Both the position numbers and the translations under genes were made by a program. This document shows, piece by piece, positions 30,100 to 39,016 of a stretch of DNA of 64,000 nt (positions are counted from its first letter, which is position 1; each line of letters starts with the position of its first letter). The DNA is from Okeania sp. SIO2C9 (GTDB taxonomy: Bacteria; Cyanobacteriota; Cyanobacteriia; Cyanobacteriales; Microcoleaceae), in NCBI RefSeq assembly GCF_010672455.1, contig NZ_JAAHGO010000005.1, forward strand, positions 64,221-128,220. Direction: 5' to 3'. Below the pieces are notes generated by a model. The model saw nothing but the letters and a program-made list of their open reading frames with translations. It was not told where the DNA came from and did not search any database.

Positions 30100-30147
30100 A
30101 CCCGATTTTTGAGTCGGCCGGGCTTTTTTTTCGGGTGCTTGGCAGGA

Positions 30148-30221
30148 TGAAGTCTATCAAGGCGCTAACCTCGGTTTAGGAAAGTAAAAAGACAATAACA
30201 ATAAAAATCAGCAGAAAAATA
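30148..30221 (+). promoter_or_regulatory. Probable CRISPR leader
   Basis: This short A-rich stretch directly precedes the first repeat. It contains GGTTTAGGAAAG near 30172, which matches a repeat 3' end and may be a truncated old repeat. The leader side is inferred because the degenerate repeats are at the opposite end. Confidence 0.4.
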
Positions 30222-30764
30222 GTTTCAATCCCTAAGTAGGGATTTGGTTTGGGAAAGCTCTATAAAAAACTCTAGATGGGAAAGGTAAGGAAAAGTTTCA
30301 ATCCCTAAGTAGGGATTTGGTTTGGGAAAGTTTTTTCAAGCATTGGAACTATGTTGTTAGCTGGTGTTTCAATCCCTAAGTAGGGATTTGGTTTGGGAAA
30401 GGTAACCGGAGAAGTATTGGGACAACAGGTAGAGTTATGGTTTCAATCCCTAAGTAGGGATTTGGTTTGGGAAAGACTATCATGCCTCTATTTGAAGATC
30501 AGGACACTTGGTTTCAATCCCTAAGTAGGGATTTGGTTTGGGAAAGTTGAACCCAAGGTCTTAAACCGGGTGAAGCAATTATGTGCGTTTCAATCCCTAA
30601 GTAGGGATTTGGTTTGGGAAAGAAAACAGTTTGCAATGATATACGAAGTGCCCGAAGTGTTTCAATCCCTAAGCAGGGATTTGGTTTGGGAAAGTTATGA
30701 ACAGTCAAATTATAACCGTAACCTACCTGTTTCAATCCCTAAGTAGGGATTTGGTTTGGGAAAA
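30222..30764 (+). CRISPR. CRISPR array, eight repeats
   Basis: The 36-base repeats begin GTTTCAATCCCTAAGTAGGG and end TTTGGTTTGGGAAAG. They start at 30222, 30295, 30366, 30440, 30511, 30587, 30659 and 30729. Seven spacers are 37, 35, 38, 35, 40, 36 and 34 bases. Repeat 7 has one change (AAGCAGGG) and repeat 8 ends in A, not G, which marks the distal end. GTTTCAATCCC repeats are common in cyanobacterial type I and III systems. No cas gene is in the window. Spacer targets cannot be determined here. Confidence 0.97.
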
Positions 30765-31238
30765 ACTCCAGTAATGTCACTTCAACAGATGACATTGTTT
30801 TGACATCTCCAGGGGTTGAAACACCCTGGATTCTGTGGGAAATCCACCCCCATTTGGGATAAATCCACATTTGCTTCAAGCCTGAAGGGCAGACTTCTAA
30901 ACTCCTCGGCGTAAATCAAAAATTTAGCTGTGGGCTTACTTTTTTTATAGCTTTCACGAGTGGTTTTACTCAATATATTGGAGCAATCTTCTCGCTGTCC
31001 TAGCTGCCTGCTTGCTTTTCCTGGGTCATGCTACGCAAACAGCCGTCGTAGGAAATCAATTCCCCGTCTCCTGTCCACCGGAATTTCACCGCAAAGCGCG
31101 GTCTTGTCATAGCGACAAACCTTGTTCTTACTTGCTATTTCTAGTATAGCAGAATTTTACTCCGGGTTAAAACCCGCGTGTCGTTATTCTGCCAGCCGTT
31201 AAAACGGGCGCTGCGTACTTCCTTCCGACGCTTTTTAT
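30765..31238. mobile_element. Insertion-like segment splitting the CRISPR array, hairpin-rich
   Basis: A 474-base segment lies between repeat 8 and an isolated ninth repeat and has no spacer-repeat structure. Near one end are CCAGGG/CCCTGG arms (30809-30829). Near the other are CGGGTT/AACCCG (31163-31176) and CCGTT/AACGG (31196-31207). Subterminal hairpins without inverted terminal repeats resemble a non-autonomous IS200/IS605-type element. No transposase remains, and a 63-codon frame inside is not convincing. The family assignment is tentative. Confidence 0.4.
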
Positions 31239-31274
31239 GTTTCAATCCCTAAGTAGGGATTTGGTTTAGGAAAG
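31239..31274 (+). CRISPR. Isolated distal CRISPR repeat
   Basis: A ninth repeat with a single change (TTTAGG for TTTGGG), in the same orientation as the array. It shows that the array once continued past the inserted segment. Confidence 0.9.
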
Positions 31275-31861
31275 AGCTACGATCTAGAAGCACGACACAG
31301 CAAGGGTTCCAGCCCCCAATATACACGCTCCTTTGATTAAAATGTCAACAAGGAAAATTTTGCCAAAATGACAAGGCTCAAACCCTTACTATACAAGGCA
31401 CATACACGGGTCAACGAGATAATCAGGGTTTTGCTAACGCAAAGCTTCGCTAACAGCGATTCTCGGAGGCGCGTATGTGGGGTACCATGCAAAGATGAAA
31501 AACCATCTTTTAACAACTCAATCCACATAATAATTAACCTAAAGAATATTACTATTCATTTGTCGAGGTTCTTTATACCTTTGCTCATAACTCCTACCAA
31601 CAAAATTTGTCAATGAAATTTTTCGTAGCTTTATCAAGATTTATCTAAAATCTAAAATAATTAGTCCCAAATGACTCCACTCTTCAACTTTCCGTCATAA
31701 AATTGTGTGTGGCGAATATAGCACTATAAGAATTGGGCGCGGACATTTTTCAATCCTAAAACCCTTTTACAGTTTGCTATTTTCTATTCCCTATTCCCTG
31801 TTCCCTATTCCCTAGCGCCTAGCGCTATAATTCTTGCTTCAATATTTTTTATTTTTCAAAA
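31275..31861. other. Spacer between CRISPR and surE
   Basis: No gene seen. Two short opposed frames of 63 and 82 codons overlap here and neither has a ribosome binding site. The 3' part carries CCCTATTCCCTGTTCC units just before surE. Confidence 0.5.
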
Positions 31862-32665
31862 ATGAAACTATTAATAAGTAACGACGATGGCATTTTTGCA
31901 GAAGGTATCCGGAGTTTGGCTAATGGTTTAGCAGCAGTAGGCCATGAAGTTTTTGTAGTTTGTCCTGACAAAGAACGTTCAGCCACGGGTCATGGTTTAA
32001 CATTACATCAACCTATTCGGGCGGAAATAGTCAAGTCTATTTTTGATGATACCGTCACCGCTTGGGCCTGCTCTGGGACTCCTGCCGACTGTGTAAAACT
32101 AGCTTTATTTGCCTTACTAGAAACTCAGCCAGATTTAGTATTAGCAGGAATTAATCATGGTCCGAATTTAGGAACAGATATTTTATATTCCGGAACAGTT
32201 TCTGCTGCCATGGAAGGAGTTGTGGAAAACATTCCTAGTATTGCTTTTAGTCTTGGTAGTTATACCTCTAGAAATTTTGAAGTTGCTGTAAATTTTGCTC
32301 AAGATTTGGTGAAAAAAATTGAAAATGAACCTTTAGCTAATGTAATGTTGCTAAATGTAAATATTCCGGCAGTTAAAGAAACAGAAATAGCAGGAGTACA
32401 AATTACCCGTCAAGGAGTTCGTCACTATATAGATATATTTGAAAAACGGGTCGATCCACGAGGCAAAACTTATTATTGGTTAGCTGGAGAGCTACAGGAA
32501 GATGTGGAAGAAACCAATGACCGCTCCTCAGTAGAAAAGTTATCAACAGATGTCCAGGCAATGCGTGAAAAATATATTACGATTACCCCCTTGCAATACA
32601 ATTTTACCTATGGTAAACAACTAGGCTATCTCCAAAAATGGAAGATTGATAATTTTCGTCAATAG
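31862..32665 (+). CDS. surE: 5'/3'-nucleotidase SurE
   Basis: SurE is a metal-dependent phosphatase that dephosphorylates nucleoside monophosphates and is linked to stress survival. The 267-residue protein has the N-terminal metal site [12 protein letters not shown] (Asp8, Asp9), the block [15 protein letters not shown] with the metal-binding Ser, and [28 protein letters not shown] with the conserved Asn. The region around [25 protein letters not shown] is the usual C-terminal extension. It is complete and of normal length, and not in an obvious operon. Confidence 0.96.
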   Translation: MKLLISNDDGIFAEGIRSLANGLAAVGHEVFVVCPDKERSATGHGLTLHQPIRAEIVKSIFDDTVTAWACSGTPADCVKLALFALLETQPDLVLAGINHGPNLGTDILYSGTVSAAMEGVVENIPSIAFSLGSYTSRNFEVAVNFAQDLVKKIENEPLANVMLLNVNIPAVKETEIAGVQITRQGVRHYIDIFEKRVDPRGKTYYWLAGELQEDVEETNDRSSVEKLSTDVQAMREKYITITPLQYNFTYGKQLGYLQKWKIDNFRQ

Positions 32666-32791
32666 GTGACTTTTATGCAGTAGAAATTAAGGCTAAACTA
32701 TAAAAGAATAGGCAAGATAATCAAAATTGCAGATCAAAAAAACTCATCTAGGTGAGTAGTGAAAAATTTCGTTGATTGAATAAAAATAAGT

Positions 32792-33190
32792 ATGAGCGCT
32801 CCCACATCTAAGAGTCATTATGTTACCTGCCCAATTTGTAATCGCTCCAGTGCCGCACGACCACTAGAAGTATTTAATGGGCTATTTACTTGTCCATATT
32901 GTCATTCTCATCTGGTAATTAGTTGGAGTGGCCATTATGTCAGAGACCCTCTGGTTCTCCAACAGCTAGATCTTGGACAAATGCTGAGGAGGCAAAGTAG
33001 ACCTTTGGCAAGATTACGTCGCGATTTGAGCAGGCAGTATTTACCTATAGTTGTGGTGATCGGGAGTGTCATATTGTTTGGAGGGGCGATCGCTTCTCTA
33101 AGTAAGTTTGATTTTCAATTGGGTATATTTGATGGAGTCTTAGAGTCGGTGCAAGAAAAAGAACTGTTGAATAATCAAAATAGTCAGTAG
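32792..33190 (+). CDS. Zinc-ribbon protein with one membrane segment
   Basis: I do not recognise a named family. The 132-residue protein has a zinc ribbon formed by CPIC (18-21) and CPYC (34-37), a basic middle (about 63-82, RRQSRPLARLRRDLSRQ), and a single membrane helix (about 86-106, IVVVIGSVILFGGAIASL). The short C-terminal tail is acidic. The zinc ribbon would face the cytosol if the basic stretch stays inside. It follows surE by 126 bases on the same strand; whether they are cotranscribed is unclear. Confidence 0.72.
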   Translation: MSAPTSKSHYVTCPICNRSSAARPLEVFNGLFTCPYCHSHLVISWSGHYVRDPLVLQQLDLGQMLRRQSRPLARLRRDLSRQYLPIVVVIGSVILFGGAIASLSKFDFQLGIFDGVLESVQEKELLNNQNSQ

Positions 33191-33446
33191 TTATTGATTT
33201 ATACTATTTCTTTGATTGAAGAAGGAAGAAGTGTATGGGGACTTAAACCCCAATCAATTATCAATACTGTGTAGACGGGGGGTATTAAACCCAAAAGAAT
33301 AAGATAAACCACGGTTTTTCAAGTAATTCTAAAGTATTTGATAATTCCTGATTGCCGATTTATGATTGCCAAAATATTTTGTGTTCTACTCAAATGAATT
33401 GTGTTTTAAGGAGTCAATAAAGTTTATTTGAGGAGTTAATATACTT

Positions 33447-34109
33447 ATGTTAGAAGAAAGTGAAATTGTATATGAAGTTTTACAGGAAAAAGACCTAGAA
33501 CAAACAATTAATTGTTTGGTTGATGTATTTCCTAGTGCAGAACCTATTTCAAGGGCACTTAAACTTACTCCTAGTGAGTTTTATCCTTTTGCTGAGATGG
33601 TTTGCCAAAAAGCTGTGGCAGAAGGATTATCTCATATTGCTAAAGATTCTGTTACTTCTGAAATTGCTGGGTTTATTATTTCAGAGAGTTTATCAAAGGA
33701 GTCGTATGAAGAAATAGATCAAAGTATTCCTCAAAATTTTGAGGTGGTTTTCCAATTTTTAAGAGAACTAAATGAGCAGTACGAGATTAAGAAAAAAGTC
33801 GTTAATAGCAATATATTTCATGTCTTTTTATTGGGAGCGAGAGAACAATATAGGGGTAGAAAGATTAGTAATAAATTAGTTGAAAATAATCTTAAGATGG
33901 CAGCTCAAGCAGGATTTTCTAAAGCAATAGTAGAAGCTAGTGGAAAGATATCGCAGCACATTTGTCGGAAGTATGGGTTTGAGGATAGAGCTTCTCTAGA
34001 TTATCAGACTTATGAATATAAAGGAGTCAAAGTATTTGAGGGAATAAAGGAGCATGAAAGCTGTATTTTGATGGAAAAAGTTTTCGGCGTTGGTGAAGCG
34101 CGTGTATGA
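33447..34109 (+). CDS. GNAT-family N-acetyltransferase
   Basis: The 220-residue protein has a GNAT fold. The acetyl-CoA pyrophosphate loop looks like AREQYRGRKISNKLVENNLKMA (about 132-153; Q/R-x-x-G-x-G/K type, here YRGRKI). It is followed by the strand SKAIVEASGKISQHICRKYGF, where the C-terminal helix precedes the usual F. The substrate is unknown. GAGGAG lies 10 bases before the ATG. It is flanked on both sides by repeat-rich sequence. The family is likely; the reaction is unassigned. Confidence 0.78.
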   Translation: MLEESEIVYEVLQEKDLEQTINCLVDVFPSAEPISRALKLTPSEFYPFAEMVCQKAVAEGLSHIAKDSVTSEIAGFIISESLSKESYEEIDQSIPQNFEVVFQFLRELNEQYEIKKKVVNSNIFHVFLLGAREQYRGRKISNKLVENNLKMAAQAGFSKAIVEASGKISQHICRKYGFEDRASLDYQTYEYKGVKVFEGIKEHESCILMEKVFGVGEARV

Positions 34110-34373
34110 TATTAATCAATTTTATTTGGGACTCAGGAGTCAGGAGTCAGGAGTCAGGAGGAAAGAAAGAAGAAGAAAGAGTTGTAGAAGGAGAAAGTTT
34201 TTTGTTCACGCTCTTATTCGGAGAGGATATCATACCAAATTGATAAATATTTGCTACAAATAGCTAGGATATTTCTTAGGAGTCAGGAGTCGTATGGGAA
34301 TGGCTTCAATACCATTTTTCATATGGGAAATAATTTTTTTTGTCGAAGGGAATATCCTTTCAACAATTAATAA

Positions 34374-34607
34374 TTAGGGCTTACTGATCTAATCTAAAAG
34401 TATTTACAGATAAAGTTTTTAGGCTTTTTGGGGTCGAAAAAAGTGCCTAGTTTTTAGCTATTCATTCTCAAAAAGTTAGTATTTTAGGAACATAGTTGGG
34501 CAGAAAAATCATTCTGACAATTCTTGCTCCTGCCTCCTCGCTCATCCCCATTTATCCTGTCTCCTGTCTCCTACCCTCACCCATAAGACTTTTTCAGCAA
34601 ACCCTAA
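34374..34607. repeat. MITE, TTAGGGTTTGCTGA family (copy 3)
   Basis: The left end is TTAGGGCTTACTGA (two mismatches); the right end TCAGCAAACCCTAA is perfect. The core retains AAAAAGTTAGTATTTTAGG as in the 4924 copy. Confidence 0.75.
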
Positions 34608-34716
34608 TTAATTATTAATTATTACCTCTCCTTGAAAACGTATAGGATTGACTAAAAGGATTTTTTTTCTTTTTTCTCCTTAAAAGGAGAGGCTTTAAAC
34701 CTTAATTATTCGGTAA
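34608..34716 (-). repeat. ACCGAA-family element, short inverted copy
   Basis: It runs from TTATTACCTCTCCTTGAAAA to ATTATTCGGTAA, the reverse of the 26212 copy. It abuts the preceding MITE directly. Confidence 0.75.
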
Positions 34717-34770
34717 AGTATTTTTATTTCTCTTACTATTCATAACATTCTTTTTTCAAATTGATATCAT

Positions 34771-34893
34771 ATCAAATCCGTTGGCTTGGGAGTAATATAA
34801 TTCTGTTGATCGTCATACAATGTGTAAGGGCGAATGGCCATTCGCCCCTACAGTTCTTTAATACTGAATAACACCGATGCTACCGGATTTGAT
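34771..34893. repeat. MITE, ATATCAAATCCG family (copy 2)
   Basis: The ends are ATCAAATCCG and CGGATTTGAT, with CACCGATGCTAC next to the right end matching the left-end neighbour of the 26850 copy. Inside is an inverted pair built on GGGCGAATGG/CCATTCGCCC. Confidence 0.75.
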
Positions 34894-35062
34894 GTCATGC
34901 CTCTTTTTACCAACGCTAAGTTTTCTAATAAATATAGGGGTGGAAAATAAATAATAATTTTATCTTTTTATTTTGGGTTTAATTCCTCACCGTCAACGGG
35001 GGTGTTTACAATTGATTTAAATTTGAGTCCCCATTCATTTATTCTTCCTTCTTCAATATTTT

Positions 35063-36757
35063 TCAAATTTCAATTTTGCTTTCTCTTGTGACTAATGCCC
35101 ACCCTTTGACAGTCTTCAAAACTTTCAGATTTTCTAGGGTAAGGTTATTCAAATTTGATGCTTGAACTAATAGATATGGTTGAGAGTGACTTTGCCATTG
35201 TTGTTGAATTTTTTGTGGTCCGACACGCTTGATGAGGCGATCGCTATAAAAATTTAAAGAGGGACGGTCTTTGGTATCGAAGGAGTAAATTATCTGACCG
35301 GGGGGTGTATATTTCTGAATCATTTCTCCGACTGGTTTGACTGGATAGTCTTCTTGTAATTCCCAGATCCAATGGGGGGAATTAACAAAGAGCAGGAGTG
35401 AAAGATATGTTCCCCAAATTAAGATTGGCAAAAACTGACGGTCTTGTTGGTTTAATAATATGGTTGCTATTGTCATTGTCAAGGCAATAGTTATTGAGAT
35501 TAACCGTAAATATAAATCTGGTTTTGTCTGATTTTCCTCTCCCAGATGAAAAATACCGCTGAAGTAAAGCCAAGCAACCCAAGTTAGTAAGGCGAGGAGT
35601 GCAAAAATGGCTACTACTAGACGGTGATAAATAGTGGGGATACCTTTAGGATGTTTTTTACTCTCACCTTGAGTATGAGGATATTGATAAATTGGAAACC
35701 GAAAGTATCCCAAATCTACTGGAAATTGATGCCAAATTTCTGTCAGATAAGTACCGACTGCTAGAGCAAAAGCAGGATAAATAGGTAATACATACCAGGG
35801 GAGTTTGGTATTCATCAGGGAAATAGCTAATAAATATATTCCGCTCCAGACCAAGACTAATTTTCCCCAACTGAGATTCCGATTTTTCCAACTCAGATAT
35901 AGTCCGGGAAACCAGAAAAGCTGCCAGGGGAAAGTATATTCTAGAATTTCTAATAAGTAATACCAAATAGGTCCATGGTGACTACCTACGGGTTGCCAAA
36001 TACGTTTGAGAGATTGATGAAAAAAGTTGGCATGGAAAAATTCTATTCCGTAATGGAAAAATTGAGCTGTGTACCACAGAAATACTGGGAGCATTCCGAG
36101 TAGGATACCGCCCCAAAAATATTTACAACGTAATAGTCGGGGAGTATCCCATAAGAGAAAGAAAAAAGCGATCGCTCCTAATAGTAATCCTAAAATTATT
36201 CCTTTTGTTAGGGAAAGTAGTGCAAAACTCAGACCAATAGCTAGAGAATAACGGAGGTTACGACGCGATCGTAATACGCACCAAATCATTAGTAGAAAAA
36301 AACAAAGTACTGCCCCATCTAACATTGCTAAACGTCCATGTCGCACGACTGGCAATAAAGTTAAGTAGACTAAAGCAGAGAAAATTGCGGGGGTGCGGGG
36401 GCGAAATAATTCTCTAGCAATACTATAAATTAAGGGTACAGAAAATGTTGTGAATAAAGCAGGGAATAAACGTGCAGTTAATTCATTTACTCCGGCGATA
36501 TTGTAGACAAAAGCGATCGACCAATGTACTAATGGTGGTTTATTCAAATAGGGAGTATCGTTGATAGTGGGGTAAACCCAATTCCAATTTTTTCTGGTTA
36601 TTTCTCTAGCTACTTGAGCGACTATTCCTTCATCCCAGTCTCGCAAAGGTAATGTGCCTAAGTTAGTAGAAAATAGTAATAACGCTGCTAATAATAAGCT
36701 GGCAATTATAAGTAAATCTATATGGGGATTTTTGTTGGTGAAAATTTTATTAAACAT
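35063..36757 (-). CDS. GT39/ArnT-like membrane glycosyltransferase
   Basis: This 564-residue multi-pass protein of the ArnT/PMT (GT39, GT83) superfamily uses polyprenyl-phosphate-linked sugars to glycosylate lipids or proteins on the outer face of the plasma membrane. The first periplasmic loop carries the catalytic acidic motif LRDWDEG (Asp40, Asp42, Glu43). It is followed by YLNKPPLVHWSIAF and LTARLFPALF, both family hallmarks. About a dozen hydrophobic helices follow, with MNTKLPWYVLPIYPAFALAVG near 315-335. A soluble C-terminal domain ends the protein. Acceptor and sugar are unknown. It is a single gene. Confidence 0.88.
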   Translation of the reverse strand: MFNKIFTNKNPHIDLLIIASLLLAALLLFSTNLGTLPLRDWDEGIVAQVAREITRKNWNWVYPTINDTPYLNKPPLVHWSIAFVYNIAGVNELTARLFPALFTTFSVPLIYSIARELFRPRTPAIFSALVYLTLLPVVRHGRLAMLDGAVLCFFLLMIWCVLRSRRNLRYSLAIGLSFALLSLTKGIILGLLLGAIAFFFLLWDTPRLLRCKYFWGGILLGMLPVFLWYTAQFFHYGIEFFHANFFHQSLKRIWQPVGSHHGPIWYYLLEILEYTFPWQLFWFPGLYLSWKNRNLSWGKLVLVWSGIYLLAISLMNTKLPWYVLPIYPAFALAVGTYLTEIWHQFPVDLGYFRFPIYQYPHTQGESKKHPKGIPTIYHRLVVAIFALLALLTWVAWLYFSGIFHLGEENQTKPDLYLRLISITIALTMTIATILLNQQDRQFLPILIWGTYLSLLLFVNSPHWIWELQEDYPVKPVGEMIQKYTPPGQIIYSFDTKDRPSLNFYSDRLIKRVGPQKIQQQWQSHSQPYLLVQASNLNNLTLENLKVLKTVKGWALVTRESKIEI

Positions 36758-37214
36758 TTATTCAATGAAAAAGTCAAAATTAGAAGAACAATAACAATAA
36801 TGATTACTGAAAATTAGAGCAGATTTTTTTATCTCCTTAAAATGGAAAGTTTGAGACCTTATTTTTTGACCGCTATCCTAAACTATAAATAATTTTCAAT
36901 ATTTAATGTCTAAACTTCACAAACCAAGAGTAATAAATTTGAGTTATTTGTCCAAAAAAGCCAATAGGTAATTCTGTAGTTTCCCTTGATTTAGTAATTA
37001 ACAAGGAAAACTGTACTCTCAAAAAATATAGTATAGTAAATTATATCAATCATTGGATTGTACAATAGTTAATATCAAATAGACTACCAGAAAAAATCTA
37101 GTATATAAAATAGCTTGATGTAGTCTTGAATTTGTGGAACAATAATAAAATTATCGCCGTTTACCTCTATTTTATTGCCAATAATTATTTACCAGTATTA
37201 GGAGCAGAAAATAT
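36758..37214. other. AT-rich spacer, no gene seen
   Basis: A very AT-rich stretch. No TIR element with matching ends was found. It probably holds the promoters of the glycosyltransferase and of the former channel gene. Confidence 0.5.
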
Positions 37215-37482
37215 ATGAATAAAATCAAAAAAATATATTACAAAAAAAACGATATTTACTCAAATAATATTTGAGTAAATTTTACTGTTTTTACTATTTC
37301 CTATATCGACTAATTTATTCGGTTATTTAGTTGTTATCGCTGGATTTATTATGACTAATATTTTAGTAATTAAAACTTGATTTTTTCCGAAAAAATGGGT
37401 ATTTTTATTAAGGATATTGGCGTTTATCTGTTTTTTTTATCATGGCATTTACTTCAGCAATAATTCAATTATCATTGAAATC

Positions 37483-37665
37483 ACCGAATAATTAAGGTTT
37501 AAAGCCTCTCATGAGCAAGGAGAAACAGCGGTGGAGGGATGGCTCCGAAACCTGCGCCATATCCAATCGACTCCTGTGAAGAAAAAATTTTTATGATTAG
37601 TCAATCCTCTTCTTTTCAAGGAGAGGTAATAATTAATAATTAATAATTAATAATTAATTGTTGAA
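37483..37665 (+). repeat. ACCGAA-family element in the channel pseudogene (1)
   Basis: It starts ACCGAATAATTAAGG and ends with GAGAGGTAATAATTAATAA units and TTGAAA. It includes the GATGGCTCCGAAACCTGCGCC cassette shared with the 40483 copy (truncated here in description only). Confidence 0.75.
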
Positions 37666-37824
37666 AACCTTATTAACCTACCTATCTTATTCTGGCTTTA
37701 TATGTCTATCGATTATCGCTATAGGAAGTCATATTTTCACTAAAACCAGAGTCGATGCTGATGTAATTAATGGAGGAATTTCCATCTTCTTACTTTTAGG
37801 ATTTTTATGGTTTAGCTTATATAA

Positions 37825-37965
37825 TAGAGTTGTTGGGAATTAAGCTAAAAAAATGGCTAAAACCTTTATTAGTCAACGTTTATAGTGTTTTTTAACCCTC
37901 CAATCCTGAAAATCTTATATCGTAAGCTTTTGAGGCTTTTGAATTTTTATTTCCCAACAACTCTA
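37825..37965. repeat. TA-flanked MITE with perfect 15-base ends, in the channel pseudogene (2)
   Basis: The ends are TAGAGTTGTTGGGAA and TTCCCAACAACTCTA, perfect complements. Taking it out and keeping one TA joins SLYN to NVILAIDPGAF in frame, so the target duplication is TA. That target is typical of IS630/Tc1-mariner-type elements. No transposase is encoded. Confidence 0.88.
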
Positions 37966-38109
37966 ATGTTATCTTAGCAATCGATCCAGGAGCATTTCAA
38001 AGTTCATCATTATTAGATGCGGAAAGTGATTATCAACTTTTTTACTACAGTTTTACAACATTAACAACTTTAGACTATGAAGATATTCTACCCATTAATA
38101 AATTTGCTA

Positions 38110-38249
38110 TTACCGAAAAATTGTAGTTTAAAGCCTCCCCTTTTAAGGGGATAATAAAAAAAATTTTTCATTATTAGTCAATCCTCTCCTTGAAAAGAAG
38201 AGGTAATTATTCATTATTCATTATTCATTATTCATTATTAATTGTTGAA
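38110..38249 (+). repeat. ACCGAA-family element in the channel pseudogene (3)
   Basis: It begins TTACCGAAAAATTGTAG and ends with AAGAGGTAATTATTCATTA units and TTGAA. It separates the pore loop (ILPINKFA) from the last helix (LAISEAIVG). Confidence 0.75.
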
Positions 38250-38361
38250 CTTAGCTATTTCAGAAGCGATTGTAGGTTTAATGTATCCTGCTGTTTTTAT
38301 TTCTAGATTAGTTGACCTCTATACTGCTAAATTAAAAGGCGATCGCCACGAAAGCGAACAA

Positions 38362-38633
38362 TAGACATGTCCAGAAAAGAGGGAATAGGGAATAGGGAAT
38401 AGGTCTGGAGGGGGAAAGAATTGATTATTTCTGTACCATAATTGATTGTATAGCGCTGTGCGCAGGCAACAGGCAACAGGCAACAGGCAACAGGCAACCC
38501 ACCCCTCGCCCCTCCCCCTCCCAGGAGGAGAATAAATTGCTGATAATATAAGACTTTTAGCTATTTTGCCCCTCCTGCAATTTGTAAATATACCAGCGCT
38601 CATTCCTATATTTTTTATTGTTGGAGATGTCTA
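38362..38633. repeat. TAGACATCTCC MITE carrying a nested element
   Basis: The outer ends are TAGACATGTCC and GGAGATGTCTA. A second element (38449-38603, ends around TAGCGCTG and CAGCGCTCA) sits inside and contains tandem CAACAGG units. The inner element recurs in reverse at 42974-43098. Confidence 0.72.
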
Positions 38634-39016
38634 ATAGTTTGAGGAGAAAGATAAACAAATTTTTCTATGGCAATGAACCTGCTTTTCTGAGGAGAAAGTG
38701 CTACAAAAAATCAAATAATGGTTAAATATTTGGTAGTCCTGTAGATGTAGTTATTTAGGGTAGAGATAGGGAACAGGGAACAGGGAACAGGGAACAGAGA
38801 ATAAAAAGGCAAAAAGATAACTGTATTTCACTAATTTGAGAAATGCTATACTAGCAGAATTATGTGAATAAAATTTAGTAGTACTGTTAAAGATAGTGAT
38901 TTTCTAAAAAAACGGTGTTTACAATTGGTTTTGTTTTGAGTTCCTATCCATTTTTTCCTTCTTCCTTCTTCCTTTTTCCCTCTTCCTTCTTCCTTCTTCA
39001 AATCAATTAAATTAAT
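38634..39016. other. Low-complexity spacer
   Basis: It holds GGGAACAG tandem units (about 38768-38797) and CTTCTTCC tandem units (about 38957-38998) up to the next start codon. No gene seen. Confidence 0.55.

Larger units (their letters stand above)
29788..30147. repeat. Tandem duplication of the pheS upstream region
   Basis: About 166 bases beginning at the pheS start codon recur 192 bases farther on with very few changes. Copies start at 29788 and 29980. Each includes a promoter and a hairpin (CCCGA ... TCGGG) followed on the plus strand by a T-run, which would stop plus-strand transcription. Confidence 0.88.
34110..35062. other. 950-base repeat mosaic without genes
   Basis: In order: tandem AGGAGTC units (34129-34160); a block shared with 27290-27350; a TTAGGGTTTGCTGA element; an inverted ACCGAA element; and an ATCAAATCCG element. 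They lie nearly end to end, which makes this an insertion hot spot. Confidence 0.7.
37215..38364 (+). pseudogene. Potassium-channel-like (ion_trans_2) pseudogene with three insertions
   Basis: The reconstructed protein has an N-terminal membrane region (FPISTNLFGYLVVIAGFIMTN), a second segment (LTYLSYSGFICLSIIAIGSH, GGISIFLLLGFLWFSLYN), then DPGAFQSSSLLDAESDYQLF and a pore with YYSFTTLTTLDYEDILPIN. After a break comes LAISEAIVGLMYPAVFISRLVDLY, the second pore helix of two-TM channels. The selectivity filter, normally TLGYGD, reads TLDYED. Lesions are a stop near 37378, an insertion at 37483-37665, a TA-flanked element at 37825-37965 and an insertion at 38110-38249. The final stop TAG coincides with the next MITE's end. 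Confidence 0.85.

Noticed and set aside
30514-30735. 73-codon frame across the CRISPR array
   Set aside because: It is formed by reading through repeats; the recurring FPKPNP..GIET motif is the translated CRISPR repeat.
30782-30973. 63-codon frame in the segment that splits the CRISPR array, considered as a transposase remnant
   Set aside because: No recognisable TnpA or TnpB motif; the hairpins explain the sequence better.
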